DNA of 53,468 nt from Desulfuromusa sp. GTDB taxonomy: Bacteria > Desulfobacterota > Desulfuromonadia > Desulfuromonadales > Geopsychrobacteraceae. The stretch is taken from the NCBI GenBank assembly GCA_016744595.1, contig JADGEB010000022.1, forward strand, positions 1-53,468. The letters are read 5' to 3'. Position numbers and translations under genes: made by a program. Positions within the stretch are counted from its first letter, which is position 1, and each line of letters opens with the position of its first letter. Positions 35,429 to 44,600 of this stretch are shown one piece after another. The notes below the pieces were generated by a model. The model ran no database searches. It saw only the letters and a program-made list of their open reading frames with translations, and had not been told where the DNA came from.

Positions 35429-36502
35429 ATGAATCCTGCTGCACTGATTCCAGCACCGGATGCCATTTCCGTTCCCTGGGGATGGTTCTATGTTCTGCTG
35501 ATGCTCACCTTCCTGCTGCACATTCTGGTAATGAATGCCATGCTTGGTGGTGGCATCATTGCCCTGATCAGTTCCTTGCGCGGTGGCGAACAGAACACCC
35601 TGCTCAGTAAAGAACTCAGCTACAAGTGGCCTTATACTATCGCCTTTGCCGTCAATATGGGAGTGGCTCCACTGCTGTTCGTTCAGGTTCTTTACGGTCA
35701 GTTCATCTATACGAGTTCGGTACTGATGGCAGTCTGGTGGTTCTCCATCTTTGGCCTGTTGATTCTTGCCTACTACGGGGCATATATCTACGACTTCAAG
35801 TTTGAATCATTAGGTAGCTCACGCATCTTTATGCTGGGGTTTTCCATTATAATCCTGCTGTATATCGGTTTCCTGTTCACTAATAATATGACGCTGATGG
35901 TTCAACCTGAAAAATGGCAAGCTTATTTCAACAATCAAGATGGCACATTACTCAACTTGAGTGACCCATCCCTGTTCCCACGCTATCTTCACTTTGTCGT
36001 GGGTTCTGTTGCCGTTGCCGGATTGTTCTTTGCGCTGGTTGGACACTTCCGTTTCACCAAGAGTTCAGTCGATCCGGAGGCTCTGATTGCTAAAGGGATG
36101 ACTTACTTTACTTATGCCACCGCAATCCAGATTCTTATCGGATTTTGGTTTCTTCTCGCTTTGCCCAAAAAAATAATGATGGTTTTCATGGGTGGCAGCA
36201 GCTATGGCACCATCCTGTTGCTGCTTGGCTTAGTTCTAGGATTTGTTGCGCTCTATACCGGCTATAAAAAACAGGTCATCATGGCATCTATCATTACACT
36301 GGTGACAATAATTGCGATGATATTCATGCGCGATTTAGTCCGGATTGCTTACCTAGAACCCTACTTTCAGCTTTCTGACTTGGTCGTGGAACCGGAATAC
36401 TCACCATTGATTTTCTTTCTGGTAACCTTTGCAATCGGTCTGGCTCTGATTGGATATATGATTAAACTTGCCTTTGGCTGTCGCAAGGAGGTATCAAAAT
36501 GA
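35429..36502 (+). CDS. CydA-like membrane subunit (cytochrome bd superfamily), smaller partner
   Basis: 357 residues with about nine membrane helices. Features aligning with cytochrome bd subunit I: His31 in the first helix, the segment YIGFLFTNNMTLMVQPEKW matching the NGWMQxP region of CydA, and RYLHFVVGSVAVAGLF with His188 in the place of the b558 ligand helix. It lacks a Q-loop of normal size, so quinol oxidation of the usual kind is doubtful. GGAGGAG before the ATG at 35429 fixes the start, although the frame is open from 35342. It overlaps the octaheme partner gene by 4 bases. The two resemble the CydA/CydA' arrangement of divergent bd-superfamily members; that assignment is inference. 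Confidence 0.7.
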   Translation: MNPAALIPAPDAISVPWGWFYVLLMLTFLLHILVMNAMLGGGIIALISSLRGGEQNTLLSKELSYKWPYTIAFAVNMGVAPLLFVQVLYGQFIYTSSVLMAVWWFSIFGLLILAYYGAYIYDFKFESLGSSRIFMLGFSIIILLYIGFLFTNNMTLMVQPEKWQAYFNNQDGTLLNLSDPSLFPRYLHFVVGSVAVAGLFFALVGHFRFTKSSVDPEALIAKGMTYFTYATAIQILIGFWFLLALPKKIMMVFMGGSSYGTILLLLGLVLGFVALYTGYKKQVIMASIITLVTIIAMIFMRDLVRIAYLEPYFQLSDLVVEPEYSPLIFFLVTFAIGLALIGYMIKLAFGCRKEVSK

Positions 36503-39141
36503 ATTATCCAGTTTGGGATTTAACAACTTATGGTGGCGGTTTTTTGATTGCACTGGTCGCCGTTGTCCACGTTCTGGTTTCACATTTTGCCGTTGGTGGT
36601 GGTCTATTCCTGATCACTCTGGAAAAGAAAGCCTACAAAGAAGATGACGCAGGACTTCTTGATTACGTCAAAAAACACAGCAAATTTTTCTTACTGGTAA
36701 CAATGGTATTCAGTGGTATGACCGGGGTTGGAATCTGGTGGACAATTGCTCTGCTTAACCCGGCAGCAACATCCAGCCTGATCCATACCTTTGTCTTCGG
36801 CTGGGCAGCTGAGTGGGTCTTTTTCGTTGCCGAAATTGTTTCTTTATTTATTTACTTTTATACATTTGGAAAAATGGATCGCAAGAACCATATCTTTATT
36901 GGCTGGATCTATTTCATCAGTGCCTGGATGTCACTCTTCCTGATCAACGGTATCATCGGTTACATGCTCACCCCTGGTGCCTGGATAGAGAATCATAGTT
37001 TCTGGTCAGGCTTCTTCAACCCGACTTTCTGGCCGTCGCTGATCTTCCGCACCGGTATTTCTTTGACTCTATGTGGGGTGTTTGGTTTTGTCACCGCTGC
37101 TTTTCTTAAAAATGAAGACCTGCGACTCAAAATTATGCGCACCTGTGCAGCCTGGGTTGCTGTCCCCTTCACCCTGATGGTTGGAGGAGGCTGGTGGTAC
37201 TTTAAAGCTATCCCGGAACCAGCAATCACGATTATCCTCGAAAAGTCACCACAAATTGCCGATTATTTGGTTCTATTGACATGGATCATGCCAATTTTAT
37301 TCATCGCCTCAATGCTGATGGCAATCCGCTTGCCCAACAGTTTTCAAAAAGTATTCTGTTTTGTGATCGTCGGTATTGCTCTGGTTTATTTCGGTGCCTT
37401 CGAGTTCATTCGAGAAAGTGGCCGTCATCCTTTCATTATCTACGATCACATGTACGCAAACCAGGTATATGCCAAAGATGTTCCTGAAGTTCAGAAGGCT
37501 GGTTTCCTTGCTACAGCAAAATGGACTGAACATAACGAAATTACAGACAAGAATCTGCTGAAAGCTGGTCGCGACCTGTTCAAATTTCAATGCAGTGCTT
37601 GTCATTCAGTCGATGGGTATCTCAATGATATCAAACCTTTAGTCAAAAAGTATGACAATGCCTTCGGTATGGATGCCAAATTGAACGGTCTCGGCAAACT
37701 TAACCAATACATGCCACACTTCATGGGAACCCGAACAGAACGCTGGGCATTAGCTAACTACATTGTCAGTGATCTGAATAAAATTAATGACTTGAACATG
37801 GGAAATCCGATTGTTGAGGCAAAAGAACTGCCAATCACCATTCCCCCATTTGATAAAGAAAAAGATGAATATGTTCTACTTGCCTGGAACAATCTGGGAA
37901 TGCACTGTATCTCTGATAGCGATCCTTTCTGGATTCTATTACCACCAGCCAACGACATCTACGCTCAACTGGTAAAACGTGGCGATTCCCCAGAAATCAT
38001 TACCGAAGGTGTCGAAATCAGCTATCAGGTTCAGGAAGGATTCGAATATCCTGAAAAACAAGTTCGCTTCTGGGAATTTGCCGATAAACTCCTCGGTGCT
38101 GATCTGACTCCAGGTGTCGGTATTGGCGGCTTAAAGGTTTCAGGGGTGATGAAGCTCGAAGAAGATCATCGTGCCTTTACCGCACCGTTGGTTCCAGTTG
38201 TCCCCTATCCCGCTGATGGCAGCTTCAATCCGTTTCCCATCTTCACGATTACTGCCACAGACAAAGCGACTGGTAAAGTGTTGATGACCACTAAAACTGT
38301 GGTTCCGACTTCCAGTGAAATGGGATGTAAAAACTGTCATGGTGGAGGCTGGCGAGTTGCTGGAGTCGCCGGATTTACCGATGAAACCAGCCTTGATGTT
38401 CTGGCTGCTCATGATAAGAACAGCGGTACCAATCTGGTTGAGAAGGCTCAGAATGGAGAACCGATGCTCTGTCAGTCCTGTCATGCTGATCCGGTTCTGG
38501 GAACCAAAGGCGACCCAGCACTTCTCAATTTTCCAGCAGCAATCCACGGTTGGCATGCTAACTTCATGACTGATCTCGATGGGATGCAAGCTTGCGTTGC
38601 TTGTCACCCATCCCGGCCAGATGGTCCAACACAATGCTTCCGCAGTCACCATTCTGAGTTCATGGACTGCACAAACTGTCATGGAACGATGGAAGATCAT
38701 TCGTTGAGTCTACTGAAAAAAGAACTGGAAGCAGGTAAAAAAGGTGCCGCCAGATTGATGGAAAATCTACAGGCAAGAGCTGTCGATTCCGTTGCTGATA
38801 TTAATCCACGCACCCCCTGGATCAATGAACCTGATTGTTTGAACTGTCATGAAGAGTTTGAGATGGGCAGCACCACCGATGCTTTTAACACTTGGACAGA
38901 AGGTGCTGAAGGATTATACCGGAATCGCCATGACCAGATGGAAGCAATGATGTGTGAAGCCTGTCATGGCAGCACTCATGCCGTCTATCCAGCGACTCTG
39001 AATAAATTTGGAGCCAATCGTGACAGCATCCAACCATTGCAATATCAGGGAAATGACCGCCCCATTGGCAATGACTGTACTGTCTGCCATACGGTTCAAC
39101 CCGAATTTGAGGGACATCATCCCAATTCGTTACGACTCTAG
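36499..39141 (+). CDS. CydA-like membrane domain fused to an octaheme c-type cytochrome
   Basis: 880 residues. Residues 1-310 are about nine membrane helices of the bd-superfamily subunit I type: His24/His29 in helix 1, Glu105 and Glu112 in WAAEWVFFVAEIVS (place of the bd proton-channel glutamates) and FLINGIIGYMLTPGAW. A periplasmic part follows with eight CXXCH heme sites at 365, 610, 658, 699, 724, 780, 819 and 860; the first lies in a cytochrome c-like domain and the other seven in a separate multiheme domain after a beta-rich stretch (450-600). No cleavable signal peptide; helix 1 exports it. The arrangement suggests electrons pass between periplasmic hemes and b-type hemes in the membrane. 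Whether it reduces O2 or works in another respiration is unknown. Confidence 0.8.
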   Translation: MNYPVWDLTTYGGGFLIALVAVVHVLVSHFAVGGGLFLITLEKKAYKEDDAGLLDYVKKHSKFFLLVTMVFSGMTGVGIWWTIALLNPAATSSLIHTFVFGWAAEWVFFVAEIVSLFIYFYTFGKMDRKNHIFIGWIYFISAWMSLFLINGIIGYMLTPGAWIENHSFWSGFFNPTFWPSLIFRTGISLTLCGVFGFVTAAFLKNEDLRLKIMRTCAAWVAVPFTLMVGGGWWYFKAIPEPAITIILEKSPQIADYLVLLTWIMPILFIASMLMAIRLPNSFQKVFCFVIVGIALVYFGAFEFIRESGRHPFIIYDHMYANQVYAKDVPEVQKAGFLATAKWTEHNEITDKNLLKAGRDLFKFQCSACHSVDGYLNDIKPLVKKYDNAFGMDAKLNGLGKLNQYMPHFMGTRTERWALANYIVSDLNKINDLNMGNPIVEAKELPITIPPFDKEKDEYVLLAWNNLGMHCISDSDPFWILLPPANDIYAQLVKRGDSPEIITEGVEISYQVQEGFEYPEKQVRFWEFADKLLGADLTPGVGIGGLKVSGVMKLEEDHRAFTAPLVPVVPYPADGSFNPFPIFTITATDKATGKVLMTTKTVVPTSSEMGCKNCHGGGWRVAGVAGFTDETSLDVLAAHDKNSGTNLVEKAQNGEPMLCQSCHADPVLGTKGDPALLNFPAAIHGWHANFMTDLDGMQACVACHPSRPDGPTQCFRSHHSEFMDCTNCHGTMEDHSLSLLKKELEAGKKGAARLMENLQARAVDSVADINPRTPWINEPDCLNCHEEFEMGSTTDAFNTWTEGAEGLYRNRHDQMEAMMCEACHGSTHAVYPATLNKFGANRDSIQPLQYQGNDRPIGNDCTVCHTVQPEFEGHHPNSLRL

Positions 39142-39170
39142 AGCATTAATAATTTCATAACCGAAATCAC

Positions 39171-39200
39171 AAAAAGGGTAGCCATTTGGTTACCCTTTTT
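39171..39200 (+). terminator. Terminator of the CydA-like/octaheme operon
   Basis: AAAAAGGGTAGCC pairs with GGTTACCCTTTTT around loop ATTT, the stem running into the T5 tract; GCG follows. Confidence 0.85.
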
Positions 39201-39367
39201 GCGTTGTAGCTCAATGGATATAATATCCGGAACGTAGTGTTTTCATATTTGACAGCAGTGCAAGAGACGAACAAAAAGACATATGGGCTTTCTGATATTC
39301 AAAATCCAGCAGAAGTATTTTCCGTCTGGGGTGTTAGATGGTCAGACATGTTCCTGTCTCTTCAAAC

Positions 39368-39766
39368 TTAATTTGTATTTAAAGATGACAATTTAATTCT
39401 GTTCATTTTGACCGATATCGTATCGGCCATACCCATTCGTTTGACAATTAACTGGGTAGTTGATCCAATTGGCCCTCTAAGTTCATTCAGGATCAGATAT
39501 TCAAAAGTCTTCCCACGGGTTGAAGCACCATCAATATGGGTAATAATATCTGCATTTTTAATGTTCTGTTTTGATGCCGGTGAATTGGGGATAACCTGAA
39601 GAACAACAAGAGAGCCCAAATGATCTTCGGTTTCTTGATCGTAAATTTGAGCAACCACTAAACCTAACCCACCAAAAGTCTCTTCAGCGGATGATGGATT
39701 TATTGCTACCGATGTTAATAGAAGAGAAACAACAAAAACTACAGCTCCAAAATGCAATTTGATCAT
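39368..39766 (-). CDS. Secreted PDZ-domain protein
   Basis: 132 residues. The signal peptide ends near SSAEE; the remainder is essentially one PDZ domain (GLGLVVAQIY, VLQVIPNSPASKQNIKNADIITHIDGAS, ELRGPIGSTTQLIVKR). There is no protease domain, so it probably binds the C-terminus of a periplasmic partner or is a remnant of a larger protease. A Shine-Dalgarno AAGGAGAAT lies before the ATG. No operon partner is evident. Confidence 0.8.
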   Translation of the reverse strand: MIKLHFGAVVFVVSLLLTSVAINPSSAEETFGGLGLVVAQIYDQETEDHLGSLVVLQVIPNSPASKQNIKNADIITHIDGASTRGKTFEYLILNELRGPIGSTTQLIVKRMGMADTISVKMNRIKLSSLNTN

Positions 39767-39856
39767 TGTGTTATTCTCCTTTTGTTTCGAATACTAGAAA
39801 AAGGGGGAAATCTACGTTTGCCTTTTTGCAACAGACTCCTAAACATTTTCCGTTCT

Positions 39857-40486
39857 CTATTTGTTACTCACCGCAAGACCAATACCTGCCCCCAAAAAAG
39901 TACCACCAATCACTCTTTTAATATGTTTCCCAGTTGTTGCTTTGGAAAAGAGTGAAACAATTTTTTGACCACATATTGCATAAATCATAAAACAGCTAAA
40001 TGCTATAAAAGCACAAACACTAATAAGCATGAAAGATTGCGATAAATAGGCGGTATGAGGGTCAATAAATTGAGGGAAAACTGCGGTAAAAAAGACAATA
40101 GCTTTAGGGTTTCCTGCAGTCACAAAGGCAGCTTGCAGGTACATTTTTTTTAAAGAATTGCGTTTATTGCTGTAACTCAATTCACTTGGCGATAGCGAGC
40201 TTTTTGATGAAAACAACATGCTTATTCCCATGTAGATTAGATACGCCGCCCCCGCCCATTTAACGAGTTGAAATGTCGTTTCAGATGCAATTAAAATTGT
40301 TCCCAAACCGGTTATGGAAACAGAGGCTTGAATTATTGTCACTGTTACATTCCCCAGCGCTGATGCAATGGTTCTCTTGACCCCGTGCTGCATACCATGG
40401 GTCAAAGCCAGGAGCATACTTGGCCCTGGTATGATAGAAGCAACAAATACTGTCATTGAAAATAGGAGAATGAAGTTGAAAGACAT
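39857..40486 (-). CDS. LysE/RhtB-family exporter (first copy)
   Basis: 209 residues, about six membrane helices. The family signature is at the N-terminus (FVASIIPGPSMLLALTHGMQHG) and in the middle (GNPKAIVFFTAVFPQFIDP). LysE/RhtB proteins export amino acids such as homoserine, threonine or lysine across the inner membrane; specificity is not predictable. It follows the hydratase-like gene by 117 bases on the same strand. The other family member, at 43131-43763, is clearly related but not a recent duplicate. Confidence 0.92.
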   Translation of the reverse strand: MSFNFILLFSMTVFVASIIPGPSMLLALTHGMQHGVKRTIASALGNVTVTIIQASVSITGLGTILIASETTFQLVKWAGAAYLIYMGISMLFSSKSSLSPSELSYSNKRNSLKKMYLQAAFVTAGNPKAIVFFTAVFPQFIDPHTAYLSQSFMLISVCAFIAFSCFMIYAICGQKIVSLFSKATTGKHIKRVIGGTFLGAGIGLAVSNK

Positions 40487-40603
40487 ATGAACCCCCTTAC
40501 ATAATGATTACCCTGATGTATCGATACACATAACGAGGCAGTAGAAAAACTCACTCTTAACCAAAACGATAAGGCGTATAGCAGGGTGATAGGCTCCTGT
40601 CGT

Positions 40604-41428
40604 CTATTTTGCGAACTTAATTTCCAGAGAAGGAAGCTCAATCCCATCAATATCGACAAACCAATGCTCATCTGCTGCGACAGGAAGTGCAGATGTAACT
40701 GTCCCCGTGGTAATAATTTCACCTGCCATTAACGGAGCAGCCTCGGGTTGATTATTTAACACATTCTGCAAGAACCCAAGAGCTGATGCAGGGTTTCCAA
40801 GAACATTTTTACCCACCCCTTCCGCTAAGACATGATTGTTCTTTCGCAGAACCACATGGAATGTCTCCAATTGGTTTGATAAGTTAAATATGTCCTGTTC
40901 GTTAATCTGCATAGGAGTTCCGATGATCAGTGCCGCGTGAACACCAAAATCAGCAACAGCGTCTGCGGGACTAAATTTCCAATCGGGGAAATGTGAACCA
41001 ACAATTTCGATTCCAGGCGCGACCCACTCGATGTGTTTCAAAATATCGGCAGGTTTCGTGTCGGTGGGGATGGGTGTGGACTTTAATTTAAAAACAATTT
41101 CTGGCTCAATACGCGGCAGAACCATACCATTTAAAGAAAGACATGCCATATTGTCGTTTGCAAATTGGACTGTATCTTCATACATATGAGCCCAAATAGG
41201 GGTATTAAGCCCATGATCTTCCCAGATGGCTTGATTGGTAAAGCCGATTTTTCGTCCTATACTCTTTTGACCATTTCGGCACCGCCACTTGAATAATTCA
41301 CCTGCAACAGTATAGGCGTGATCTAAATCAAACCCCTCATAACGTGTTGAGGGTGGAGAAATCAATTTTGCCTCTTCGAATGATTCTATCTGTTCATTAA
41401 CAATGGCAAGAATATTCACTTTATTCAT
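40604..41428 (-). CDS. 2-keto-4-pentenoate hydratase-like protein (FAH/MhpD family)
   Basis: 274 residues, single FAH-type domain. IGRKIGFTNQAIWEDHG near residue 80, the metal-binding segment LPRIEPEIVFKL near 125-136, and FGVHAALIIGTP with NPASALGFLQNVLNNQ are typical of MhpD-like hydratases and decarboxylases of aromatic meta-cleavage pathways. The rest of such a pathway is not here, so it may act on another 2-oxo acid. A GGTGATGTATG start context is present. Possible operon with the LysE-type exporter. Confidence 0.85.
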   Translation of the reverse strand: MNKVNILAIVNEQIESFEEAKLISPPSTRYEGFDLDHAYTVAGELFKWRCRNGQKSIGRKIGFTNQAIWEDHGLNTPIWAHMYEDTVQFANDNMACLSLNGMVLPRIEPEIVFKLKSTPIPTDTKPADILKHIEWVAPGIEIVGSHFPDWKFSPADAVADFGVHAALIIGTPMQINEQDIFNLSNQLETFHVVLRKNNHVLAEGVGKNVLGNPASALGFLQNVLNNQPEAAPLMAGEIITTGTVTSALPVAADEHWFVDIDGIELPSLEIKFAK

Positions 41429-41566
41429 ACATCACCTTGATTGAAAATATACTGTTTAGATTTCAAGAGCCTGACAAAATTGGAGAAAACCCTCATCGGG
41501 ACGTGATCGAGCATCAACGGTGATGATAAGTGGTGGCGACGCGAACTTGCGTGATCTACCAACATT

Positions 41567-42076
41567 TTAGGTTTTTCCTTTTGGGAAGCACCCAGCCATT
41601 TTCCATCCGCTTGACAATTTCATGTATTTGCCAAAAATTGTTTCTATTTCAGATAGTTGTTTTGCAAACCAGTTTTTAATTTCTCTTTGTTTTTCAATAT
41701 TTTCTTTTCGTGCATTTTGCTCTAAAATTGATGTTAACTCTTCGTTTAATGTGTTTAATTTCCATGCATTTTTTGTTAATTCTGAAATATAATCTTTAAT
41801 TTCTTGATCAAACAAAAAGATGGCACCTTGTGTATTTGTTAATAGTGAATATTCTTCTTCATGTTTCATTTTCCCGTGGGAAAAAACATGACCAATAAAA
41901 TTTCGGATCGCAATAAATTGAGCCCACCGCCGATCAAACAATTCATGCTTATATCTGTCACGATTTATTTTGAGTTGAAAGGCAGCTATTCCAATACCTA
42001 AAATTGCGATAGTGGGGGTCAACAGAGCTGACAAAATATCAATCCAATCTTTTTCGCAATTTACTGGAAATGACAT
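41567..42076 (-). CDS. AT-rich hypothetical protein with one membrane helix
   Basis: 169 residues. Residues about 13-35 (LSALLTPTIAILGIGIAAFQL) are a membrane anchor; the rest is charged and helical, without Cys-rich or catalytic motifs. No family is recognised. The coding sequence is visibly AT-richer than its neighbours, and a GC-rich patch containing ATAACGGGGCG (42092-42102) lies just upstream, both hints of acquisition. A Shine-Dalgarno TTGGAGAA precedes the ATG. Confidence 0.6.
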   Translation of the reverse strand: MSFPVNCEKDWIDILSALLTPTIAILGIGIAAFQLKINRDRYKHELFDRRWAQFIAIRNFIGHVFSHGKMKHEEEYSLLTNTQGAIFLFDQEIKDYISELTKNAWKLNTLNEELTSILEQNARKENIEKQREIKNWFAKQLSEIETIFGKYMKLSSGWKMAGCFPKGKT

Positions 42077-42200
42077 TTAATTCTCCAAGGCATAACGGGG
42101 CGCAGCGTCGATCCCATCAAGGTATTATACGGTTCCGAATATCATCACTATCGTAATACTATCCACCATATTTCATATCAAAGATCTCAACAAAAGAAAT

Positions 42201-43118
42201 TCAACCCTCCCAAGGTGGTGTCATCCCCAACGCAGCCAACTTGTCGGCAAATTCCATCGCTTCTCGTGACAGAACCTGCTTTTCTTCTTTGGCTTTGACC
42301 CAGCCTTGTTCACGACACCAATCCTCAGCGGCCTGATCTTTTCCACCAACCAGTAACGCTAACAATTCCTGATCTTGTTGCGATAATGTCATCCGGTTAA
42401 AACGGTAATCTTTGAATGCTTCCCAAGCTTGTGGAACCCAGCGGCTGACAATTTGCTCACCGATGGTTTCAGCATAGTTACGGATTTCAAGTTGGGCATG
42501 GGCATCCATGCGTAACGCCAGAAAGTGGAACAGATTATGTAAATCTATCTGCCAGAAGGCTTCTGTGTAGGTACTTAATGGGAGATCTTTGCGAGCCTGT
42601 TCTCTGGCAACTCCATCTTCCAGCCGACTGTTGTAGATCTCTTTTGACAACCGATGCAGGTTCTGTTCGGCTGCTGTCAGCTCGCTGCCGGTTTTCTGGT
42701 CAAAATAACCAGCACTTCCCTGCTTGTTATCTTGAGCCTGCTGCCGCCACTGGTCAGAATTGGTCATTTGGGCACCATCAATGGCAATGGAATAACGGGT
42801 ACTGTATTCGTTAACACTGGCAGTGCGATGACGAATCCACTGTCGCCAGGTATCCATCGGCACGCGGACATGCAGTTTCAAACTACACATTTCGAAAGGG
42901 GTTGTGTGGTAGTTACGCAGCAGATATCGAATCAGTGCACGATCTTGAGAAACCTTTTTGGTTCCGTCACCATAAGAAACCCGAGCAGCCTGAACAATTG
43001 AACTATCGGTTCCCATATAATCAACGACCCGGACAAATCCGTCGTCAAGGACAGGAAACGTTTGACCGAGGATAGAATCAAGTTCGGGGCTGGATGGGCG
43101 AATTAATTGAGTTGTCAC
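42201..43118 (-). CDS. thyX: FAD-dependent thymidylate synthase
   Basis: 305 residues. The ThyX motif RHRTASVNEYS (RHR-x7-S) is at about 98-108, followed by Arg in TRYS; the C-terminal half has NLFHFLALRMDAHAQLEIRNYAE. ThyX makes dTMP from dUMP with methylenetetrahydrofolate and FAD, using hydroxyl-independent chemistry distinct from ThyA. It is the usual thymidylate synthase in many anaerobes. It is somewhat longer than the 220-250 residues of the core family. It follows the second LysE-type gene by 12 bases and is probably co-transcribed. Confidence 0.96.
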   Translation of the reverse strand: MTTQLIRPSSPELDSILGQTFPVLDDGFVRVVDYMGTDSSIVQAARVSYGDGTKKVSQDRALIRYLLRNYHTTPFEMCSLKLHVRVPMDTWRQWIRHRTASVNEYSTRYSIAIDGAQMTNSDQWRQQAQDNKQGSAGYFDQKTGSELTAAEQNLHRLSKEIYNSRLEDGVAREQARKDLPLSTYTEAFWQIDLHNLFHFLALRMDAHAQLEIRNYAETIGEQIVSRWVPQAWEAFKDYRFNRMTLSQQDQELLALLVGGKDQAAEDWCREQGWVKAKEEKQVLSREAMEFADKLAALGMTPPWEG

Positions 43119-43130
43119 GTGAGTTATCCT

Positions 43131-43763
43131 TTATCGATGTGAAGATGTTGCTAAAAGAGCACCAAAACCAACAAAAATTGAGCCACTGATCCGACCAAAT
43201 ATTTTAATCCGATGTGGTTTCATCAACCAGAACTTTGCCTTGTGTGCCAGCAGAGCATAAAACATGAGAAAAGCAAAAGAGAAAAACATCAGGGTTGCAA
43301 TCAGAAGAGAGAATTGCGGAAGAATTGGCTGTTCAACATGCAGAAACTGGGGAAGAAGAGCAGTCAAAAAAACAATCGCTTTAGGATTACTCAAAGCAAC
43401 TCCCATCGCCTGAATAAAGATTTTTTTTGCTGATTTCACTTCGGGATTAAAACGTCCTTGAACCTGGTTCAGATCGATCCCTTTTTGGAAAAATAACTTC
43501 ACTCCCAAATAAATCAGGTAAGCAGCACCAGCATATTTAACCAGATTGAAGATCAGCTCAGAAGTATTCAGCAGTGCTCCCAAACCTGTCACAGCAATAA
43601 TACCCATGATCAACAGACCGACAATATTACCAAAAGCGGCAAAAATTGATTTCTTCCAGCCATGCAAAGTAGTGTTCGTCATAATAAATAAAACCGCTGG
43701 ACCTGGGGTCGAAGCTGCGGCAAGAACCAATATCAAATACATCAACCAGGATTGTGTCGTCAT
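43131..43763 (-). CDS. LysE/RhtB-family exporter (second copy)
   Basis: 210 residues, about six membrane helices. Signatures: AAASTPGPAVLFIMTNTTLHGWKKS at the N-terminus and SNPKAIVFLTALLPQFL in the middle. It is an amino-acid or related-metabolite exporter. AGAGGGAGATGG precedes the ATG. First gene of a short operon with thyX; no functional link is obvious. Confidence 0.92.
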   Translation of the reverse strand: MTTQSWLMYLILVLAAASTPGPAVLFIMTNTTLHGWKKSIFAAFGNIVGLLIMGIIAVTGLGALLNTSELIFNLVKYAGAAYLIYLGVKLFFQKGIDLNQVQGRFNPEVKSAKKIFIQAMGVALSNPKAIVFLTALLPQFLHVEQPILPQFSLLIATLMFFSFAFLMFYALLAHKAKFWLMKPHRIKIFGRISGSIFVGFGALLATSSHR

Positions 43764-43856
43764 AAGCCATCTCCCTCTAAAATTTTGAAGCGTAAAAATA
43801 TCATATCAATTCCGGTAAATATATATTTGTTTCAAAAAAGGTCTATGGGGAAACGC

Positions 43857-43888
43857 AAAAAAGGGCACCCTTATGGCTGCCCTTTTTT
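43857..43888 (-). terminator. Terminator of the receiver/microprotein operon
   Basis: A6-GGGCA (43857-43867) pairs with TGCCC-T6 (43878-43888), with CC and GG extending the stem. Symmetric A and T tracts make it effective in both directions; it lies 22 bases after the stop at 43911. Confidence 0.88.
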
Positions 43889-43910
43889 GACTCAATTGAA
43901 TTGAAAGTGC

Positions 43911-44150
43911 TTATTTTACGCCAGAAGTTTGTACTTTTTTAGAAACACCTTGCGCAACAGCCTTGGTCATCCCAAACAGAACCAGAACAGCTGGAACCAA
44001 CTGAGCAACAATTAACAGAGCACAGAAACCAACAAATACCAGTGTGAGGATACCGCTGTTATAGGTTTGGCTGGTATCAACAGCAAATGCTGGGCTTACG
44101 AGCATCATGGTAATAGCGATAGTTGACAGAACCGATTTAATTGGGAACAT
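43911..44150 (-). CDS. Internal start: free 79-residue microprotein inside the fusion gene
   Basis: An ATG at 44150, in frame with the fusion, is preceded by AAGGAG at ideal spacing (AAAGGAGAAAGCT before the ATG) and opens with a clean signal peptide (MFPIKSVLSTIAITMMLV). The product would be a free microprotein matching the neighbour encoded at 44601-44828. It probably is made as a separate protein besides, or instead of, the fusion. Confidence 0.55.
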   Translation of the reverse strand: MFPIKSVLSTIAITMMLVSPAFAVDTSQTYNSGILTLVFVGFCALLIVAQLVPAVLVLFGMTKAVAQGVSKKVQTSGVK

Positions 44151-44567
44151 AGCTTTCTCCTTTTGTTTTTTAATAGCTTGAGTGTTTGTATTTTCTTCAT
44201 ATTTTTTAAATGCATAACTAACAGCCTGACGAATTTCTTCATAGCTATCTTCACCGGCAGTTTTTAAAGCGTGGTAGAAGATTCCTTCTTTACGGATCCG
44301 ACGCTCCAAGTCGATTGGCATTTCGTCCGAAGCCAGAATGATCGAAATATTACGGTTGCATTTTTTTAATAGTGGTATCAATTTGACTATATTCTGCTCA
44401 TCATAATTGCCGTCAATAACAACAACCTGGATTTCTTTATTGATGATTCCCTCAAGAGCATTAGCAACTGAATCAGCTTTGGTAATTTGATATTCATTCT
44501 GGTCAAAAAGGCTTGCTAATTGCTCTCGTGATTCCTGATTTTTGTTTGCTATGAGTAAACCGTTCAT
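43911..44567 (-). CDS. Degenerate receiver domain fused to a signal-peptide/membrane microprotein
   Basis: 218 residues from the chosen start (MNGLLIANKNQ); GGTGAGG fits it better than the ATG at 44594. Residues 1-120 form a receiver-like domain: phospho-acceptor Asp52 in VVVIDGN, Ser in ILASDE and Lys in HALKT remain, but the N-terminal acidic pair is missing (NKNQ). After a charged linker, residues 140-218 are a second module with a signal peptide (cleavage near AFA-VD) and one membrane helix, homologous to the adjacent 75-residue protein (shared core LVPAVxxxxGM and C-terminal SKKV-T). A receiver ahead of a cleavable signal peptide is topologically odd. Confidence 0.7.
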   Translation of the reverse strand: MNGLLIANKNQESREQLASLFDQNEYQITKADSVANALEGIINKEIQVVVIDGNYDEQNIVKLIPLLKKCNRNISIILASDEMPIDLERRIRKEGIFYHALKTAGEDSYEEIRQAVSYAFKKYEENTNTQAIKKQKEKAMFPIKSVLSTIAITMMLVSPAFAVDTSQTYNSGILTLVFVGFCALLIVAQLVPAVLVLFGMTKAVAQGVSKKVQTSGVK

Positions 44568-44600
44568 GATCCTCACCTTTCCCTTAGGTTCCAACGATGA

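Noticed and set aside
39201..39230. tRNA-like GTAGCTCAATGGATA
   Set aside because: Resembles a tRNA D-arm, but no anticodon arm, T arm or matching acceptor follows; chance similarity or a decayed fragment cannot be told apart.
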